Counted from the stretch's first letter, positions 26,013-37,656 are shown. The stretch is 64,000 nt of DNA from Neoechinorhynchus agilis (GCA_051530055.1 CM121341.1:19034001-19098000), one strand, 5' to 3'. The notes: generated by a model not told the origin, from the letters alone. Made by a program: numbers and translations.

Positions 26013-26384
26013 TAGTTATCAACTTAATTTTTAGTTCCTTCAAATCTATATGATACATTTTTTATTTTAAGGAGTACTCGTTGCTTAGTGACAATCTCAG
26101 AAATCCGCTTCAATTTAAAAAGTTTTGCTTTCCAATGTTATCTTCCAAGTAATCGAGCCTAATTTTGAAAGAAAATTTTATTTCTTTACTCACGACTGAT
26201 GTCACGTTTACGATTTTTTGTTTGCTATACTTTGTAAAACAATCTAGAGAACTCTTTGAATGTACTGTATTCATTCGCGATTTGTTTGAGTAATCGGTGT
26301 TTGATACTAAAAGTACCCGATTAATTCTTGGAAACCAAAACCCTGTTTAAAATTTATTAACATTAATTTTGTAAAACTTGTGCA

Positions 26385-28025
26385 TCAATGTTCTTTATTA
26401 GCCGATGCTGCAGCCAACGCAGCGCCGATTCCCGATCCGTCCGAAGCAAGAGCAATTTTATATTGTATTGATTTGTCCAAAAGAAGATTACAGTAAAACT
26501 CTACCGTCTGCATGAATTTTGGGTGGTACCGATAAAGGCTGCCGTCTATTCCAATAGTCTGATCGTTTCTTTTCATTTTCTCAAGTGTAGCAGCCATTGC
26601 CGCTGCCAATAGTTTCGCTGCTCTTTGGGTTACGGATTTGCAGACAGCATGAAGGATCGCATAATCGTCTATTGTAGCATCTTCAAGACCTAATAAATCC
26701 ATTATTGGCTTCGTCCTCTTAAATGAGAGGCCTCGGTCCTTTTCGACCTCAGAGATATACTTTGTAAGAAAACCCATTGGAGTATAAAGGACAGACTTAT
26801 TGAATTCATTTACCATTGGTGTCTTTCAACTAAAAAGATGTGTTGTCCGAGAAAAGACCCCAATGGTTTACGTGGTTCTCTTATTGGAATATTTGTAGCC
26901 GAAAAGATCTTTTTCATAAAGATCGACTAAAACCAGCCGGACAATTTCACCAAGGTACATTCCAGATATAAGTTTCTCGAACTTTTGTTTCCTTGGATTT
27001 ATTGAGCCAAGGTCAATTTCCCGGTCAAAATCTGTTGTGAATTTGTCGAGGCTACAATCTTCGTCAGTATCACCATAACCTCCCCATTCCATATTGACGA
27101 TCATATATCGGTCATTGGAGCTAAGATTAACGAAATTTTTGATATTTTTTACTTCTTCGATATAACAAGCGTTTGTCCCTGTTCCCACAATCATCCCCAT
27201 GGAACAGTCCGGATACTGAAATGCTGTTGCCATCAGGGTGCCAACGGTGTCGTTGACCAGAGCGACGACCTTGATGTTCAAACCACGTTCTTCAATCGAT
27301 TCCTGAAGCCATTGAACCACATCGGTTCCCACCACATCCTGACAATCAAAGTTTTTTGTCCATTGCATCAGATTCCCACTATTGAGAGATTTCTGGAGGC
27401 ATGGAAATGAAAACGTAAAACCAAGGTTTCTTGGTTTTTTCTTGTCCATTTTGTGGATTCGCATAAACTCATCTATTTTCGAGGAAATAAATCCGAATAG
27501 CGTTTTGCCGTCACTTTGCATAATCGATAAATTTATGTGATATTCCTTCGCCCTCAAGCGTTTCGTTTCAGGACTTCCGGTCATGAAAAATAGGAGTACC
27601 CGAAAGTTTGTTCCACCAAGATCAAGGGCTAAATATTCTCCAACCTCGGATCCATCGGGTGTTCTAGTAACAAATGTTGGTATCATCTTTAAGTCAGAGT
27701 GGCCCTTCTCGGGATCCAAACCCTTGTCCATTGACCGCTGAAACTGACGTTTAATCATGGCCAGATCCGAGAGGGATATGTCAAACTTCTGCAGGGTATT
27801 GCATACTTTTGTAGCATTGTTCCGCAAATAAGTCGCTTCAATCTGGTGTTTGAATACGTCCCACGGGTCTTCTGCCAAAGGCCCGAGTTTTCCAAAGAAG
27901 TTGGTGCCACGCCGGAAATTAGTAACAACTGGTTCATCTCTTGGCGGCAGGATTCCAATAGACTCACCAAGGTAAGAAAATTTATCCTTAATATAGTCTC
28001 GCACCGCAAATAAGTATGAGAGCAT
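26385..28025 (-). CDS. Hexokinase (right-arm copy)
   Basis: Mirror copy of the left-arm hexokinase: ATG 28,025, stop 26,385, same domains and catalytic motifs (DLGGTNFR, LGFTFSFPC, VNDTVGTL, GTGTNACY, SDGSGIGAA). It differs by one visible residue in the C-terminal part (GFLTKYISE here, GFLSKYISE in the left arm), a difference shared with the third copy at 42.1 kb. The same awkward junction, with its hairpin, is present (26,812-26,868 region). The CAP gene follows downstream on the same strand. Confidence 0.9.
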
Positions 28026-28124
28026 TCGTGGATATGTTAAAGATGGTTGAGTAGTACACTATACAGTTTCTCTTATAGTCCCGACTCGAAAACAACTTCG
28101 TACACTCATCAAGTAGTTGTCAAA

Positions 28125-29155
28125 CTAACTTAGCCAGTAGTTAAGACTTGTTTTTTTTGTTTTGATGCCCATTTTGAAGGGGGGATTGCGCGACTTTGTG
28201 GAATTGAAATAATCCTGACAAAAGCGAATTTTACTTCTCAGTCCGTCGTAACGGCATGTTCCATATCCGTATCTTGAACATAGTTTCTCTATTTCACAAA
28301 ATGACAAATGATGTATAGGATTCGCATTTGAGAGCCAGAAGGAATATCGTAGCGAATTCTTAGAATCTCTTGGCAAAAACAAATCGAATGTTTGCTCACA
28401 ATCATTAACTAAAAAGGATCTCCATACCAATTCATGGTTTTATTGTCTGTCTACAAATGGGTAGAATTATGCCGAAGGAATATCAAACTTGACAGAAAAT
28501 TCAAGGAAAATAGTTTCTTGGTCAATCTTTAAGCGAAATGTGTCTAAATTTAATTTTAAGCAATCCTAAAATATTGCTACTGTACAAGATCGTCAATGAA
28601 TCAACGATTTTACAAACCAAATAGAGCAAAGAATCTTTCTACGGAACAGTTTACTAGCCGTTGAGTATTTGAACATTTTTTAATTTTTTGAAAACAGATC
28701 AGAGTTATCGATCGCTTGCGCTTAAGTAAACATTTTTAGCTGGAAGTTTTTAACGACTAAGTAAATGCGACAATCTAAAGTTTTACACTATTGCTGGAAG
28801 TGCGGGAGCTGGATCCAGAAAACCATCAGGGTGTGATACTAAGTCTAATAAAAATCTGAAGATGATTTTTTGATTAAGAAACCCTAATTTTCTGGGCCAT
28901 CGATCTTAGGACCTTAGACTTAAAGTGGACGAAACCGAGCTTTAGTAGAAATCGCTCACATTATCCGTACCTTATTAAGTCCCGTCTCAGAATTTTATTA
29001 TTTGCATTCCAAACTTCTAGAACACATTGTTTTCTTTGTAACCAAGAACATCGAATCCAAATTGAAATTAAAGCACTTCTTTTCGAAAAAGTTGCGAATT
29101 TGTTTTCTATTATTTGAAATTGCTTATTTTGCAAATTGTTCTCCGGCAAACTCAC
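28125..29155 (-). CDS. Unidentified exons upstream of hexokinase (right arm)
   Basis: Mirror of the stretches at 15,389-16,399: minus-strand open parts at 29,155-28,961 (CSWLQRKQCVLEVW segment) and 28,430-28,125 (Cys-rich segment). Their conservation in both arms reflects the recent duplication, not selection, so it does not prove they code. No family, start codon or splice junction established. Confidence 0.3.
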
Positions 29156-29268
29156 GTAATTTTCCTAAACAATTTTGTTATTGCACGTTTGTATTCCAAA
29201 TTCTACTAATGCGATAACCAATCAAACCACCAATTAGTATACAATTTTTGCAATTGTGTAGCAGAACA

Positions 29269-30282
29269 ATGTGCGATCCTACGATAAAAAGTCAGCATTT
29301 TGATAAAATCGATCAAGCTATTGGAGAACATCCAAGCTCAAAACGACAAACATATGAACATGTTATAAAAGATTACGACGAGTTAAAAGAACTTACCGAA
29401 TCGGGCAATTTAATAGGCCAATCCGAGCAATATTTTACGAGGTTGGTGAGTATCCTTTCTACGAAATCCGAAAAGTTTGACGATGATGTCTCAGTTGTGG
29501 GACCGCAACTTATAGATGAGTCGCCGAAAACAGAATGTGAGACGGAAGAGAAGCCGGACTCAAAAACAAATGAGCAAAACTATTTGTCAGAATTACTTGA
29601 AGAATTGGAGCAGTTCCGAAAAAAGGAGAAAAACTGGCAAAATAAAAAGCTTCAAGTTAAACTCAAATTGTTCGAATTTCGCGAACAAATGGAGAAACGC
29701 ATAAGTAGTGACAAAAACGATTTTTTTGGTGTTGCTCAGGAAGCAAAATCGATGTTTACCAGAGTTGTTTCAGGCATGGAAATGAAGTTGGATAATCTAC
29801 GAGATTCAAACGAGAAATTAAAAAATGCTCTTAAAGCGACAGAGCATCATAGCGAGGATCTACAAATGGTTGTTCAATGCCTCAATGAACACGCCGACAA
29901 TCTTGATTTGATGTTATCCGACAAAGATTTTGAAATCGACATTCTTCAAAGACAAAGGAAAGAGTTGCTAAATAAACTGAAGGGTCTTGAAACAGATTAT
30001 CAACATATCGTTACGGAGAACACTAGACTCCTCGGTGCCATGGGATGGAAATTAGTTGAAATGGAATACGATATAAACGGTGAAAACTCGAAATGCACCG
30101 CGAATCTCTCGAGTTACTTTGAAAATATATGGCCTTTCGCTGCACTCAATGGATACTCACATGAAAAACGCAGTGGAATCTCGGAGCTCGTGAAAACAAG
30201 AGTACGTCAAAATATATTCAGGCCGGTCTGTTCTGTGTTAAATTGGATCGCAAATATTTTCAAAAGGAAAAAAACGGATTAA
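29269..30282 (+). CDS. Coiled-coil protein, single intact copy
   Basis: An uninterrupted 337-residue frame from ATG 29,269 (MCDPTIKSQHFDKIDQ) to 30,282. Residues about 100-260 are rich in Leu/Glu/Lys with heptad spacing (LLEELEQFRKKEKNWQNKK; LQRQRKELLNKLKGLETD), indicating long coiled coils. A basic C-terminus (IANIFKRKKTD) could bind membrane or nucleic acid; no transmembrane segment or signal peptide is seen. AATAAA about 25 bp after the stop. It lies head-to-head with the hexokinase block. I do not recognise a family; scaffold, centrosomal or ciliary roles would all suit but none is shown. The equivalent locus in the left arm has been deleted except for its 3' end. Confidence 0.75.
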   Translation: MCDPTIKSQHFDKIDQAIGEHPSSKRQTYEHVIKDYDELKELTESGNLIGQSEQYFTRLVSILSTKSEKFDDDVSVVGPQLIDESPKTECETEEKPDSKTNEQNYLSELLEELEQFRKKEKNWQNKKLQVKLKLFEFREQMEKRISSDKNDFFGVAQEAKSMFTRVVSGMEMKLDNLRDSNEKLKNALKATEHHSEDLQMVVQCLNEHADNLDLMLSDKDFEIDILQRQRKELLNKLKGLETDYQHIVTENTRLLGAMGWKLVEMEYDINGENSKCTANLSSYFENIWPFAALNGYSHEKRSGISELVKTRVRQNIFRPVCSVLNWIANIFKRKKTD

Positions 30283-30554
30283 GAACTTTATCTATAGTTT
30301 TATCGTTAATAAACTTTAGGCAATGTAGACGTTATGCAAAAAGTATCTCGTTCGCTTCCGTTCATGTGTTTTTAAATTATAAATCAATAACTTATAAATT
30401 TTCTACATACTCACATAAAAATAATGCAGAGAAATACATACCAAATTGTGCTAAATATTAACCAAGAAATTTTGTGCTTTGCATTATCGGTTGTTATGAT
30501 CACGAATAATCTATTCCGTTAAAATTGGACGATCAATAGTCAAAGAAATGGCGC

Positions 30555-30850
30555 ATTTTGGTGAACTCCGACCAATCGAAGAATTTCATTTCTACTGTTG
30601 CAGACGATGTTTATAATACAGACGTTCATAAATGCCGAATAGAAATGGCCTTCTGCTGTCTATTTAAAGCGATTTTATATACGTTCATAAAAACGTCAGA
30701 AACAATATTGTTCGGATACTTCATAGCCGTTTTTCCTTGGTTTATTTTCGCAATCGAAGCAACCAAATAATGATAGCGCATTCTAACAAACCCTCGGAGG
30801 ACCTAAAGAACGTATAAGAAATCAAGCTAGACAATAAAACTCGGCCTAAT
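30555..30850. repeat. Dispersed repeat, copy B
   Basis: Inverted relative to 22,335-22,690 and diverged from it by many substitutions. Landmarks include CTCCGACCAATCGAAGAATT at the left end and CCCTCGGAGGACC near the right. A second, shorter copy follows almost directly at 30,902-31,010 in the same orientation, so two insertions or a local duplication occurred here. Confidence 0.6.
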
Positions 30851-30889
30851 TTAAAAAAATTCTTGCCGTGCAAATGATTGAATTTATCA

Positions 30890-31360
30890 GGCTGAAAGGC
30901 GGCGTATTGTTTTGAACTCCGACCAATCGAAGAATTTCATCGCTACTGTTGCAAAAGACGATGTTTTTAATACAGAAGTTCATAGATGCCCAAAAGAAAT
31001 GGCGCGAAGGCCTTCTTCAGTCTATTGCTTGCAGGTGCCGAAAATTATCAAATAAATCAATCAAAAAAGTAGTTAAAGAACATAAGTATGCTCTGGAGAT
31101 AGGTTCGATGCCAGTTCTGCTATACTCAACCATTTCGCCCAACAGTACCACTTAATGGGCATTAACAACGCTACCATTTTGGCACGAAGTAAAACAAAAT
31201 TGAATCGTGTGATTATGGAGGCAATATTCATCCGCCAAGTGGAAACGGTTGAAGGGAATAAGGCGGACCTTAGGCTCGATCTTAGGACAGTGTATATTGA
31301 TCCATCCCCCCACGTAATTTTTTAGACCTTGATAAAGGCACACGATTGTGCCGAAATATC
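30890..31360 (+). mobile_element. Penelope-like element, C-terminal fragment
   Basis: After a repeat copy at 30,902-31,010 the plus strand reads KEHKYALEIGS (about 31,075), then, in another frame, NATILARSKTKLNRVIMEA followed by IFIRQVETVEGN (to about 31,320). This resembles the GIY-YIG nuclease C-terminus of Penelope-like retroelements (xEHxxAv...NxA.il...ixRxixEalfI). The reading frame is broken. A hairpin followed by GAAA (31,328-31,357) directly after the coding end resembles a hammerhead ribozyme core; see findings. Confidence 0.5.
31328..31357 (+). ncRNA. Degenerate hammerhead-ribozyme-like motif
   Basis: Sequence order is CTTGATAAA, then stem GGCAC / GTGCC closed by a six-base loop (ACGATT), then GAAA. 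The hammerhead core is CUGANGA - stem II - GAAA. Here the first box is off by two positions, so activity is unlikely. Hammerheads are known in Penelope-like elements, which supports placing it with the fragment just upstream. Confidence 0.35.
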
Positions 31361-31439
31361 GGATTTTAAAATAAAATTCCTTTAAATTTTCTACGCCAAA
31401 AGATAACCACTAATGGGTAAATCATGAGTATGTTTGAGT

Positions 31440-32135
31440 CCAGTTTAATTGAAACCACTCACTAATGAGCCCGCCATCAAGACCAATTCGCTTCGACCGG
31501 GGTGTGAAGCAAGATCTTCTATCACCACGGCTCTTCAATATGCCTCGACGAAGTACAGAATGACCATAGAGAGACACTGAATGACTTACATTCCTCAGAT
31601 AGTATATGCCGACCCAATAGGATGAACTTATCACCCAATAAATGTCGATTTTATACGCAATGCTACAAAAACGGAAAGTTGGTTATTGGAACAACGCCAT
31701 TTCTGAGCATCGAAGAAAACCCGGTGATTGCCGTTCTCGAGGGTGACCCAGTCAAGTATTTGGATGGCTCACCATGGTCAAATACAAAGAAAACAAGATG
31801 TAGTCCATCTTATTAAGCTGCTCAGTTGAACCCAACACAGGCCACGCACCTTCTCAATGATTATGTCATCAAAAGCCGATAGCGAAGTTGCAGAGCCCAG
31901 TTGATATTTCGGTCATAAATTTTGAACAAATTGAACAGTATTACAGGGCAAGTCTTAAAAGACTTCTATTCCTGCCTAAATATCTGAGCAAAGGCATTGT
32001 CAATACCTGCCACTGAGTCGAGGTGGATTCTGCTTTAGATCGATCAAATTTTAGGTAATGTAGTGTCGCCGTTAGAACTGCAGCACACCCGGAGCTTTCC
32101 GCCTGTGCAAATAATAGCGTCAATGAATGCAAATG
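31440..32135 (+). mobile_element. LINE reverse-transcriptase remnant
   Basis: Broken frames on the plus strand carry GVKQ..LSPRLFN near 31,498 (RT box of the form G[VI].QGDPLSP.LFN), then MNLSPNKCRFYTQCYKNGK and VIAVLEGDPVKYLDGSPW (31,622-31,800). This arrangement (RT palm, then NxxKC, then a 'KYLG' type segment) is that of R2-type or similar LINEs. Several frame breaks; both ends missing. Confidence 0.45.
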
Positions 32136-32361
32136 ATCAACCGAATTTAAAAAAATGTTTCAATGTCCATCTACAGTCACAATGAAAGCAGGCTGCGACA
32201 CAAATGAAATTAACAACATTATAACTCATAGATTCAATGCGAAATAACCTTGAGAGCTCTCATGTAACTTTTATAAATCGGTGCCTAACCAAATGCCTCG
32301 ATATCTAATTAGTGACGTGCATGAATGGATTACTGAGATTCCTACTGTCCCTGTCTGCAGC

Positions 32362-32395
<34 letters not shown>

Positions 32396-32636
32396 GAGTA
32401 ACAACGGGGATCTGTGAAGAACCACCTGATTGAGAGGAAACTGTAGGTTTGATGATGGACAATTTTCTCGCTAAACACAGATCGAGAGATTTCGTATATG
32501 GAGCAGAAAACGTATTGTAAGGAGAGCACAATATCGTGAGAGTCCGTAGAGCGGATAATCACACGAATCTATTTTCCGGAAGGGTCATTAAAGTATCCGA
32601 AAAGGAAGTTTATGCCGGCATTCTGCAAGTTCTTTA

Positions 32637-34165
32637 TTATTTCTTTGTTATGCGCAAATGAATATTTTTAGGGCGGATGTAAATGTTACCTAATAAAAAT
32701 TCCTTTCCTTCGAAACGAATAGAAAAAATGGCATAAAAAAAACGGGTGAGATACCACAAAATGGATAAGAGACCCTGTGAATTGAGGAAAATCTGAAGTG
32801 ACTGAGGACAGTCTTTTAATGCCTTCGGGTAAATCATGAAGTGTGTGGATACTTTTTGTTTCCTGGATGAAAACCGCCTCGTATTTCTCAACTTCGACCA
32901 GTATTTTAGGAGTACCCAGACGACCACCGGAGTTCCATTGCACTAACCTTAACTCGGCCATAGACCGGCTCGCTTCTTTTTAATTAGCTCCACTATACCC
33001 TTCGAGAACAATTGTTTTGGTTCATCAGTGACGTGTCGAATGAAGGCTTCGTAGTCGTTCATTTCACTGTCCAAAATGGTAACTGCTCTCGACTCGTCTA
33101 CCATTGGAACATGAGATCTTTTAACATATGCCTGAGCTCCATTAGATGGAATTAAACTGATTCGATTAAGGCTTTGAGAAAGGGAAGTGGTCAGTCAGCC
33201 TCTCAAAGTATTTTTCCAGCCTTTTTTCGAGGTTGTGGATCGCAGCACTTATCCTCAGGTCTGCCACTTTCAAAATATTTGTTCGAAATTCGCTCAATAT
33301 TTGATCAAGATGCTTTATCTCGTTGTTTGTTGGTTGTATTGACTTTTTAGCAGCAGCTTCTTGATGCGCGAGAGAGTGTGAGGCTGACGGCATAGCGTCC
33401 ATCCTTGATTTCATGCTTCTTTTTTGGACACCTTTGTTTTGGCCCAATAAACAATACTTTTGAAGACCGTGCAGGTCCTAGTGAAAGCGCAGTGTCCTTC
33501 TTGTCCACAGTTTGCTCATCTTTTTAGTCGTCTCGAGCAGTTCACACTCGAATACTAATCACCACAGTACGCTCAGGCGATTTTCTTAGTCGGACACTGT
33601 TGTCCCCGATGACTCCACTGCTGGATCCGAGGAAAAGTATAACATCCAACCTAAACATTTCATTCATCGTGAATGTAATTTCCATAGATTGGAAAAACAT
33701 CTTCTTTGTATCAGGGAGTTCATCCTGTCGATGTCGGCTTTCAGTACAGCTCTGGTAATTGATTTCCCTGACTTACGAGATTTATTGAAAAACAATATAT
33801 TGCATTGACATTTTTCTTCGAATACGTTCTTGTCGTCCTCGTCGAAATCTGGCGAAATTCCAGAGATTAGAAACGTTGATTCGTAGGGGCTGTTCTCAAA
33901 GGCCGTTCCAGGGATCATTCTCGGTGTCAAGAAGTTTTCAAATTGTTTCCGATATACTTCCTCCGAAATAAGTGACTTTAATAATGAGTTGTACGTCATC
34001 ATTGAAGGATCGGAGCCAGGGAGCACGTTACTCCCTATATAACAATTCTCTTGGTTGAATCGGATTGGAAATAATCGAAACGGAGTACTGCTACTTTCTT
34101 GATGGAAATTCGACATTAGCTGGATCAGATGAGGAGCTAATTTGGCAAGCACCGAGAGGTGCATG
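32637..34165 (-). mobile_element. LINE 5' part: ORF1 and endonuclease start
   Basis: Minus strand. 34,164-33,664 is an open frame of 166 aa with no sure domain, followed by 33,447-33,166 with a helical, Lys-rich segment (NEIKHLDQILSEFRTNILK), both of ORF1 type. Then 32,961-32,686 reads MAELRLVQWNSGG and YEAVFIQETKS, the start of an apurinic-type endonuclease domain (motifs 'N-Q/W-N' and 'QET'). The rest of the endonuclease and any RT of this copy are not present in sequence. At least three breaks. The clade cannot be fixed from this much. Confidence 0.6.
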
Positions 34166-34499
34166 CGCCCTCTTCTTAAACAAAATAAATAAAACGTGCT
34201 GTTGAAGGTAATAGCTGTTTTAGATCCGAAGAGGATTAGGCGCTTTGGTTTGTATTTTTAGCAAGTAATCGCTCTTTCATTCCCGAAGTGATTTGAATCT
34301 TCATAACATTAGGCGGCCGTTTACCACCCTCCGCCGCATCCCTGCTTCTCCCGGTCATTGAACCTACGTTCAGGGTGCTGATTCGTATTTTGAACGCGAC
34401 TCGCTTCTTTAGCCGGACCCGTCGTTGATCCCGTAACCCTGAATAATTTTTCACAAACCCCCGGGCGCCGGGTTTGCGCGTCGCATGAAGGTAACGGGC

Positions 34500-35200
34500 T
34501 AGCCCGATTGATCGGAGGCATTAAACTTGACATTGCTGGTGTGTTTTTGGCTCAGGTTTTACGGCCGGATGCCCTTCCTGACGCCAGCCCTCCCCATTTG
34601 TCCGGGCTTGGGACCGGCACCGAGTTACCCCGATGGCAGGGTTCCTGTGCGGAATCGAATCATGCCTCTAATAACTGCGCAAACCCTCGAAATAGACGCT
34701 GTAGTCAAGGTGGTTAAACCCCTTTATGATCGGTTTCTGTAATCATCTCCAACTTATCATAATATAACTAGGGATGTCCATTCCCTTTTAGACCTTATTA
34801 TTCTCAAGAAAAGGCTTAATTTACTACCTCAGGTTGACCGTCGCAGGTCTCTATTACTCTCTTTTAACGCGAGGATAAAGATTTTGGAGCAACGGATCAT
34901 TTTTCTGCGAAGATGTGTCTCCAGGCATGTTATCCCCGCTTTCGTTAACAGAATGGTCTATATGAGGGGCAAGCTGGTCAACAGGCGGTCGATTCGTGCT
35001 ACGTTGGAGAAACTTAGAGAACAATGCCTAATGATGAGCTTGAGGAACTCTAGGGAGTCATTGCATTTTCTCAAGCGGAATTTGTTCAAGTACGGACAGC
35101 GTTGCACTCCTCTGATTCCTTTTCAGACAACCGAAGAAAAGCTTCCTGACAAAGACGCAAGGCGTCGAAAATTTGAAGCAATAAACAAATAAAACACCCA
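34500..35200 (+). mobile_element. Penelope-like element N-terminal fragment with G+C-rich leader
   Basis: 34,500-34,730 is unusually G+C-rich for the window (ACGGCCGGATGCCCTTCCTG and similar) and looks transposon-derived. From about 34,760 the plus strand reads LLSFNARIKILEQRIIFLRR and then CVSRHVIPAFVNRM (to 35,192). The 'L.r.i.FL..C...viP.F' pattern is common just before the RT of Penelope-like and related elements. A matching C-terminus lies at 36,270-36,600, so a LINE fragment may separate the two halves of one element. Assignment is tentative. Confidence 0.4.
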
Positions 35201-35494
35201 TTTTCCGTTCAATAATAAATCTGGAATAAACATGAGGGTGTTGGGAAAAGAGGCTTTCCATAATATTCTCTTAATAATACCCCGACTAGGCTTAGCGCAT
35301 ACCTTTAATGTAAACCTCTCCCTTCGCAAGGCGACGAAGTACCGACCACCCCGAAGTCACCGCCCAAAGCCAAGCAATCAGACGATGGATATTGCGACGG
35401 ATCAGATTCACCTCCCAGCCTTATACCTCCAACAAGGCTCAGGACGATCTCAGCATCGGATAGGTTTTGCCGAAATTCCAAATTACATCACAAT

Positions 35495-36270
35495 GTGTTC
35501 AAATCGCCTACAATCGACGCTGGTGACGCAGATAATTTGAACGCGCCACTTATAGATCACGTTCAACCTGAGAAGACCAACGCTGCCGGGCTCCCACGCG
35601 TCTCTACTGGTTTGTGTCCGGTTTGCGGTAAGTCTTTTAAATTAACCAATCTGGGGGGTTTTGTTTGTCCATGGTCCCCGGGATCTCCGCTGTAGTGGGT
35701 CTGGTTCTCCACCACAATTAACCGAACCTTTCGTGCCTGAGACCCCTCAGATCACCACTGACTCTATTTCGATACCTGATATCGTGCGGTTTCTGCCCAG
35801 GAACGTCCTGAAACGGATCCCTAAAGGCGCGCGATATCTGGTCGCCAAAGCATTTACGGGATTGCTCAACGATTGCGTGCAAACGAACTGTGCGCCATCA
35901 TGGACACGGCTCTTCGCTTTCCCGCGCTTAGTCATCTGCACCAGCGGTGATTCTGCGGTGTCTTTGACATCAACAATCAAGGAAAGGTTAGCCTACTTTG
36001 AACAAATATTTAACAATTTTGAAAGGAATCTGCGCGAGGTTCGTAAGGGACGCACGAAGGAAGAGTTTCGCTGCCGTTTTTCAAAACGATCACTGACTGA
36101 GCGTGTCTCTTCGAAGCTTGCTGACGGGGATGTTCGGGGGGCTGTTCGGTTATTGTCATCCTCCGACAGTTTCGCAAAAGGAGACAGCGAGACGCTACAA
36201 ATACTCCGGTCGAAGCACCCATGTAGTAGCGGAAGTTTTGAAATTCCATCTCCTCCCATACAAGAAAGGA
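35495..36270 (+). mobile_element. LINE N-terminal fragment (same family as 22.9-24.8 kb)
   Basis: Plus strand. GLCPVCGKSFKLTNLGGFVC (about 35,610) is a zinc-finger-like CxxC segment; then IPKGARYLVAKAFTGLLNDC and SWTRLFAFPRLVI, and near the end VSSKLADGDVRGAVRLLSSS and LQILRSKHP. These follow the order of the N-terminal region of the common LINE family whose RT and C-terminus occur inverted at 22,950-24,800. Frame changes at about 35,690. The RT part is absent here. Confidence 0.75.
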
Positions 36271-36600
36271 CGCCCACTCAAATTTCGACAAACGAAGCAG
36301 GGTATTTGGAAAAGAGTGAGGCAGCATGAATACGCACTCAAACGAAGTGACGTGTCATCGGCCATCTTTAATCGCGCCGTGCAAATCGACCACACAATCG
36401 ACTTCGGAGGAGCGAAGGTGAAAATGGTGGAGAACGGGCTCCAAAGAAGGCTCTGATCAACGAAACTCTTCTCATCAACGCGGAGATTACAATGGAAGGC
36501 AACAAGAACAACTTCGCTCTTGTCCTTCCGACAAATAACCTCCGTGGTGCAGTAGCGCATAGGGTGAAGCGTCACCTCGGAAATTGATGGTCCCACGTCC
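36270..36600 (+). mobile_element. Penelope-like GIY-YIG C-terminal fragment
   Basis: Plus strand reads QTKQGIWKRVRQHEYALKRS, then AIFNRAVQIDHTIDFGGAKV and, in the next frame, ALINETLLINA. This is the GIY-YIG endonuclease pattern of Penelope-like elements (R..EH..a......nal..H....H.idf..akv......rk..E.l.i). Frame is broken once in this stretch. Confidence 0.55.
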
Positions 36601-36619
36601 AGGGGTTAAATGAGCTCCC

Positions 36620-37656
36620 CTACTACATGTGATTTTAGATGCTTGATAAGGAAGTTGAGGCCTCGAAAAAATTTGCATGTTTACAAATAAATCTCGAGGA
36701 GGGAAAAACTCGCGGTATAGAGAAAATAAACTGAACCCCTCGAGGGAAAAACTCGATCGAATTTTCGATATAGTTAGCTATTGGAATTCAAAAGATGAAA
36801 TCTCAAATAATGGATCGTCAGCCTGTTTTAAGGCCACAAATTTGATTTCACGAGAGACTTTAACAGATATTGCAAAGGTCATCATTCACGCTCCACCGGA
36901 AGAGTGGGTAGAAACCAATTTAGTAAAAAGATCTTAACCAAGAAGCGCAGGAAGGTGGCCTCTGAGGGGGGACGTTAGGCCAATTGTAACGTGGAACTCT
37001 CTTGTTTCGATCTATGAACGCGCCCTAGACAAACTAGTTTTACGATTTGCTTTTGAAAATAATTGTATAGACCCAAGATGTCATGGTTTTTACCTAATAA
37101 GTCAGTGCACTCGGCAATTTCGGAGATTGTGTCTAATTTTAGGAATTATTAGAAATCAATGAATGTTTTGATTTCGTTTGATATTTCTAAAGCATTCGAT
37201 TTTATAAATATTGAATTCATTACACATATTCTAGAATACTTCCACTTCCCATATAACCTTATTGCAAGAATCAACAATTCTCTGTGTTCAAACCGATTTT
37301 TCTTCCAAGGCGATCCCTCTCATACTATTCATTTTCAAACGATCTTATTTTGTTTAGCCTCACAGTTCGTAATTCAAAATTGCAAAGTATGTAAAGGCAT
37401 CACCCTATACGCCGATGACATTACGGTTGTAATAAAAGAACCCAACTATAAGACAGCAATCAAGAAACTGTACGAACTATTTACCTGGCTCAACACTATT
37501 CTACCTCAAATGGGTCTCACCCTCAAAAACTCAATTTATTCTCAAATCGAAGTCGGTTGTTGGGAAACGTCGATTACGGGAATTCTATAGCAGCATTTTT
37601 CACCTGAATTCGGCTCCAAATTTCATTAACATTAAAATTCTTGATTACACCTTTTC
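36620..37656 (+). mobile_element. Older LINE, RT part (left of nested RTE insertion)
   Basis: Plus strand LINE reverse transcriptase: RPIVTWNSL near 36,970, then LISFDISKAFDFINIEFI (37,165), a QGDPSHT box (37,310) and YADDITVV (37,410), followed by LGxTF-like ILDYTFSCNL ending at the insertion point 37,656. Broken in several places. The element resumes at 40,930 after the nested RTE-like copy. Confidence 0.75.

Larger units (their letters stand above)
25120..30438. repeat. Right arm of a giant palindrome
   Basis: Reverse complement of 15,148-19,420, carrying CAP (25,256-26,012), hexokinase (26,385-28,025), the unidentified exons, and an intact divergently oriented coiled-coil gene (29,269-30,282) that the left arm has lost. 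The flank beyond that gene (to about 30,438) again matches the left arm's outer end (15,148-15,305), which fixes the arm's outer limit. Coding parts of the arms are nearly identical, whereas the outermost part (for example around 30,320-30,438) is clearly more diverged. Confidence 0.93.

Noticed and set aside
31103-31125. tRNA-like GGTTCGATGCC motif
   Set aside because: The T-arm-like motif stands alone; no acceptor stem, D arm or anticodon arm could be drawn around it.
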